Assembly: GCA_964370795.1 (NCBI GenBank)
Contig: CAYJME010000152.1
Span: 1-8,587, forward strand
DNA length: 8,587 nucleotides
Reading direction: 5' to 3'
Source: JAHFOW01 sp964370795
GTDB taxonomy: Bacteria > Planctomycetota > Brocadiia > Brocadiales > Brocadiaceae
Part shown: in pieces, positions 6,184 to 8,587 of the stretch
Layout of the letters: the number at the start of each line of letters is the position of its first letter
Numbering within the stretch: the stretch's first letter is position 1
Notes under the pieces: model-generated
What the model was told of the DNA's origin: nothing
The model's input: only the letters and a program-made list of their open reading frames with translations
The model's database searches: none
Program-made: the position numbers and the translations under genes

Positions 6184-6228
6184 GGCGATGGAGTTCGCCT
6201 AACCGCTATAACAATAGCTGATAACTCC
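6184..6228 (+). promoter_or_regulatory. Fluoride (crcB-type) riboswitch aptamer, copy 2
   Basis: Same fold as copy 1: GGCG (6184-6187) with CGCC (6196-6199) as pseudoknot, GGAGTT (6190-6195) with AACTCC (6223-6228) as long stem, hairpin GCTAT-AACA-AATAGC region (6205-6218), then TGAT. The linker TAACC is the canonical five bases. Core bases are identical to copy 1 while the hairpin differs by compensatory changes (GCTAC/GTAGC becomes GCTAT/ATAGC), which supports a selected RNA fold. It directly precedes the P-II gene. Confidence 0.92.
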
Positions 6229-6261
6229 TGTTGAAGCTGGTCTTCGATAGGAGTTTTTTTT
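6223..6261 (+). terminator. Riboswitch expression-platform terminator (copy 2, T1)
   Basis: Arms 6223-6236 and 6242-6255 are identical in sequence to those of copy 1; only the loop differs (CTGGT). An eight-T tract (6254-6261) follows. It overlaps the aptamer stem strand AACTCC, giving the same ligand-dependent antitermination logic. Confidence 0.92.
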
Positions 6262-6267
6262 GTCGAA

Positions 6268-6308
6268 AAAGCCCCCTGTCGAAGCCACGGTTTTGACAGG
6301 GGCTTTTT
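6268..6308 (+). terminator. Second, sequence-related terminator hairpin (copy 2, T2)
   Basis: 5' arm AAAGCCCCCTGTCGAAG (6268-6284) pairs with 3' arm TTTTGACAGGGGCTTTTT (6291-6308), with one bulged C and G-U wobbles near the loop CCACGG, followed by a T-run. CCTGTCGAAG (6275-6284) is fully complementary (one G-U) to CTTCGATAGG (6242-6251) in the preceding terminator, the same cross-pairing as in copy 1. Confidence 0.86.
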
Positions 6309-6344
6309 ATTTCATTCTATTACCGTTACAAGGAGGTTTTTTCG

Positions 6345-6683
6345 ATGAAAAAGATTGAGGCTATAATCAGACCTGAAAAGTTTACCATAGTTAAGGATGC
6401 CTTATTGGAGTTAGGCTATCCGGGAATGACTGTTATAGAAGTAAAAGGACATGGTAATCAAAAAGGCATCACCGAGATGTGGCGTGGAAGAAAATTTCGA
6501 GTAGATCTCTTATCAAAGACCAAAATCGAAATTATTGTCAGAGACGATGATGTTGAAAAAATTGTAAATATGATCCTTGATGAATCGTGTACGGGAAGTA
6601 TTGGGGACGGGAAGATATTTATTTTCGATGTTGAAAACGCCTTTCGTATTCGTACAAACGAGGTTGGTGAAGTTGCCATCTAA
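6345..6683 (+). CDS. P-II family signal protein with Phe at the uridylylation position
   Basis: 112-residue P-II protein of standard GlnB length. P-II trimers sense 2-oxoglutarate and ATP/ADP and control transporters or enzymes through the T-loop. Visible hallmarks are MKKIEAIIRP at the N-terminus, GMTVIEVKGHG-x-QKG at 27-41 with Q39, a T-loop TEMWRGRKFRVDLL (43-56), K58, the B-loop TGSIGDGKIFIFDV (83-96) with K90, and C-loop R101/R103. The T-loop tyrosine that is uridylylated in proteobacteria (Y51 of E. coli GlnB) is F51 here, so control is probably by ligand binding alone. AGGAGG (6331-6336) lies eight bases before the ATG. It is the first gene after riboswitch copy 2 and sits in an operon with an FNT channel, with no ammonium transporter in view. 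I leave the symbol blank because GlnB versus GlnK cannot be decided. Confidence 0.95.
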   Translation: MKKIEAIIRPEKFTIVKDALLELGYPGMTVIEVKGHGNQKGITEMWRGRKFRVDLLSKTKIEIIVRDDDVEKIVNMILDESCTGSIGDGKIFIFDVENAFRIRTNEVGEVAI

Positions 6684-6755
6684 ATTACGTTATATGCGCT
6701 TAACCAATGTTGTATGAAGATTAATCCAAATCTATATAATTAAGGGGGGTGTTAT

Positions 6756-7037
6756 ATGTTAACAAGCACATTCTTTGTGTGTCCAAATTGTTACAACACT
6801 AAAAAATTTCGAATATTTACCAGTAATTTTCAAGTAGTTAAACAATCTCCGGAGATGGGTATCCGTATAGAGGAGAGTGATACCTTGCCTAATTTACGAG
6901 AAGGTGATAATTATGTTGAATGCCAGGCATGTTTTACAAAACTAGAGTATAATATGGCAACATGTGTTGGCAAGAAATATCTTCAACAGACTAAAAAACT
7001 TCTCAATAAAAATTTTCCTTCTATAATTTGCAAATAA
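6756..7037 (+). CDS. Small zinc-ribbon-like protein of unknown function
   Basis: 93 residues, not recognised as a named family. Two CxxC pairs, CPNC (C9, C12) and CQAC (C56, C59), frame a 43-residue insert and could form a four-Cys zinc ribbon. A further Cys is at C70. The C-terminal third is basic (VGKKYLQQTKKLLNKN). No signal peptide or membrane helix, so it is probably cytoplasmic. A strong AAGGGGGG site (6742-6749) precedes the ATG by six bases. It lies between the P-II gene (72-nt gap) and the FNT channel gene (17-nt gap), so co-expression with both is likely. A role as regulator or adaptor of the channel is possible but is only inferred from position. Confidence 0.75.
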   Translation: MLTSTFFVCPNCYNTKKFRIFTSNFQVVKQSPEMGIRIEESDTLPNLREGDNYVECQACFTKLEYNMATCVGKKYLQQTKKLLNKNFPSIICK

Positions 7038-7054
7038 TTAAGGAGGAGGCCTGA

Positions 7055-7981
7055 ATGGTGACAGAAAACAACACACAAAAACACATCCAGGATTTAAGGA
7101 GAGATGCATATTCACCCCAACAAACTGCCCGAATAGTTAAAAAAAAGGCGTTAATAAGGGCAAGATTAACCGTTTCTCAAACTTTTATCCTGAGTATATT
7201 AGCGGGGATCTATGTTGCTCTGGGTGCACAATTTGCCACTTTTGTGACAAGCGATTCCACCTTACACTTTGGAGCTACCGCGCTTATTGCCGGCATTGTA
7301 TTCTCGCTTGGCCTCATACTGGTTGAAACTGCTGGCGCTGAACTCTTTACGGGCAACAATCTTAATATCGTAGGCTATCTGAGCAATATTATTACAACCC
7401 GTGAATTACTCAGAATATGGATGATTGTATATATTGGAAATTTTTTCGGCGGGCTCATAATGGTCTTTTTAATGTTGAAAACACACCAATGGGAGTTTTT
7501 CCACTCTATGGTAGGGGCAAAGGCGCTGATTATTGCCCATAAAAAGGTTAATTTAACCTTTACAGAGGCCTTTACACGCGGTGTACTGTGCAATGCGCTT
7601 GTATGCCTGAATGTCTGGTTATGCTACAGCAGTCAAAATCTGGCAGACAAGATTCTTTCGGTAATATTCCCTATAGGTGGTTTCGTTGCCAGTGGATTTG
7701 AACACTGTGTTGCAAATATGTATTTTATTCCTATGGGTGTGGCGCTACGAGAAAATCCATCAGTCGTTGCGGTAGCAGAAAAAATGACAGGGCACACTTT
7801 AGACCTTTCCCGCCTCACATGGAACGGGTTTTTGATAAACAATCTTATCCCTGTTACCCTGGAAAATATCGTAGGGGGGGTTTTTCTCATTGGGGCTGTA
7901 TTCTGGTTTATTTATCTACGACCGCATATCAGTTATTTGTCCATTAATATAAAATCAGACTCCGATCAGGAAAAGAAATAA
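7055..7981 (+). CDS. Formate/nitrite transporter (FNT/FocA-NirC) family anion channel
   Basis: 308-residue inner-membrane protein of the FNT family, pentameric channels that pass small monovalent anions or their acids (formate, nitrite, hydrosulfide, lactate). Alignment with E. coli FocA from memory, offset by eight, places the pore residues: F83, L87, the loop GAELFT (94-99, T99), K164, N180, V183, F210 and the central histidine H217 in ASGFEHCVANM (212-222). All are intact, so it should be functional. Six membrane segments are evident and the N-terminal 36 residues are charged and cytoplasmic. AGGAGGAGG (7041-7049) precedes the ATG; a GTG follows at once. The substrate cannot be told from sequence. 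The upstream fluoride riboswitches raise the possibility that it handles fluoride/HF; nitrite or formate remain the default family substrates. Confidence 0.94.
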   Translation: MVTENNTQKHIQDLRRDAYSPQQTARIVKKKALIRARLTVSQTFILSILAGIYVALGAQFATFVTSDSTLHFGATALIAGIVFSLGLILVETAGAELFTGNNLNIVGYLSNIITTRELLRIWMIVYIGNFFGGLIMVFLMLKTHQWEFFHSMVGAKALIIAHKKVNLTFTEAFTRGVLCNALVCLNVWLCYSSQNLADKILSVIFPIGGFVASGFEHCVANMYFIPMGVALRENPSVVAVAEKMTGHTLDLSRLTWNGFLINNLIPVTLENIVGGVFLIGAVFWFIYLRPHISYLSINIKSDSDQEKK

Positions 7982-8007
7982 ATTCCAGGATTTTTCAGAG
8001 GATAACC

Positions 8008-8400
8008 GTGATCACATTCTTTTGCCCGCTATGCTGGAAGAAAATAAGCGAAAATGATAAAATGTGCCCTTGCTGTGGCGCTGATATATCAGAACGCGAG
8101 AACAAGGATTTTGAGGAAAAATTAATAAATGCACTCAGACACACGGAGCGAGAAACTGTCCAAAGGGCTGTTTTTATCCTCGGCAAACTAAAAAGTAGTA
8201 AGGCCGTACAGCCCATTTTCAAGCTCTTTCAACAGACAGATAATATCTTTCTCAAAACAGAAATACTCAATACGCTAAATGAGATTGAAGCGCCAGAGGC
8301 AAAGGAGTTTTTTATGAATGTACTTGATTCTGAAATAGGCATAATTAAAAGAATGGCCAAAGCACTCGTAAAGGAATATAAAAGTTATCATGAAAAATAA
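8008..8400 (+). CDS. Zinc-ribbon plus HEAT-like repeat protein
   Basis: 130-residue cytoplasmic protein starting at GTG, with AGAGG (7997-8001) six bases upstream. An N-terminal zinc ribbon is formed by CPLC (C6, C9) and CPCC (C20, C23), within MITFFCPLCWKKI and KMCPCCGADI. Residues about 36-125 are amphipathic helical pairs of HEAT/PBS-lyase-like type (for example QRAVFILGKLKSSKAVQPIF), likely two to three repeats that bind a protein partner. No enzyme motif. It lies 26 nt after the FNT gene and its end overlaps the start of the MFS gene by 11 nt, so translation of these genes is probably coupled. An adaptor role between P-II, channel or MFS protein is conceivable but unproven. Confidence 0.82.
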   Translation: MITFFCPLCWKKISENDKMCPCCGADISERENKDFEEKLINALRHTERETVQRAVFILGKLKSSKAVQPIFKLFQQTDNIFLKTEILNTLNEIEAPEAKEFFMNVLDSEIGIIKRMAKALVKEYKSYHEK

Positions 8401-8587
8401 TTGGTTGACAAAGAGTATCATTGGCATCGGTCTTACAAGCCTCTTTAGTGATATGGGACATGAGATGACTACTGCAATACTACCCATGTTTCTTGCTACT
8501 GTAGGAGGGACAGCGGCAACATTGGGACTTATTGAGGGTATAGCAGATGCATCATCAAGTATCATTAAGCTCTGGATGGGTTATCAC
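8390..8587 (+). CDS. MFS transporter, N-terminal part (runs off the window)
   Basis: 66 codons of a gene that continues past the end of the window. The ATG overlaps the end of the HEAT gene by 11 nt. AAGGA (8371-8375) lies 14 bases upstream, so initiation may depend on translational coupling. The visible part, WLTKSIIGIGLTSLFSDMGH, then EMTTAILPMFLATVGGTAAT and LGLIEGIADASSSIIKLWMG, matches the first two membrane helices and the start of the motif-A loop of major facilitator transporters. The substrate cannot be predicted. As the last visible gene of the fluoride-riboswitch operon, an export or stress role is plausible. Confidence 0.8.
   Translation, partial: MKNNWLTKSIIGIGLTSLFSDMGHEMTTAILPMFLATVGGTAATLGLIEGIADASSSIIKLWMGYH

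Overview
This is an AT-rich bacterial window. The left part (1-5371) is entirely minus strand and the right part (5705-8587) entirely plus strand, divided by a divergent intergenic region. The gene mix suggests a Gram-negative nitrogen-cycling anaerobe. It includes a P-II signal protein, a formate/nitrite-family channel, a molybdate/tungstate permease and large exported propeller repeat proteins. An anammox-type planctomycete is my best guess, from the style of the propeller repeats and the P-II/FNT combination. That taxonomic guess is inference only.

Left part, read right to left: a 703-residue exported protein built of fourteen ~47-residue repeats; a 185-residue membrane protein of unknown function with a His-rich motif; a 413-residue exported YVTN-like propeller protein with seven 40-residue repeats; and the permease of a molybdate/tungstate-type ABC importer. 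The spacers here hold a possible broken RHS/YD-repeat tail, a stray hydrophobic reading frame, and an in-frame 45-codon continuation beyond the stop of the membrane protein gene. The leader of the 703-residue gene carries a GC-rich, strongly hairpin-forming stretch that I cannot assign to a known RNA family.

Right part: a strong sigma70-like promoter (TTGACA, 17 bp, TATACT) leads into a fluoride (crcB-type) riboswitch with its terminator and a second matching hairpin terminator. Then come an orphan 73-codon gene, a second complete copy of the riboswitch plus both terminators, and a tight gene series: P-II protein, 93-residue zinc-ribbon protein, FocA/NirC-family channel, zinc-ribbon/HEAT protein and the start of an MFS transporter. 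All genes have good ribosome binding sites and small gaps, except the MFS start, which overlaps the gene before it.

The notable system is this right-hand operon. Two fluoride riboswitches in series appear to govern a P-II protein and an FNT channel, not the usual CrcB/Fluc or CLC-F exporter. Each switch carries two terminators whose arms are cross-complementary, so that ligand binding could disarm both. I propose a fluoride-responsive weak-acid-anion export module with P-II-type control. The riboswitch identity is well supported by sequence and pairing. The transport substrate and the P-II/FNT interaction are inference.
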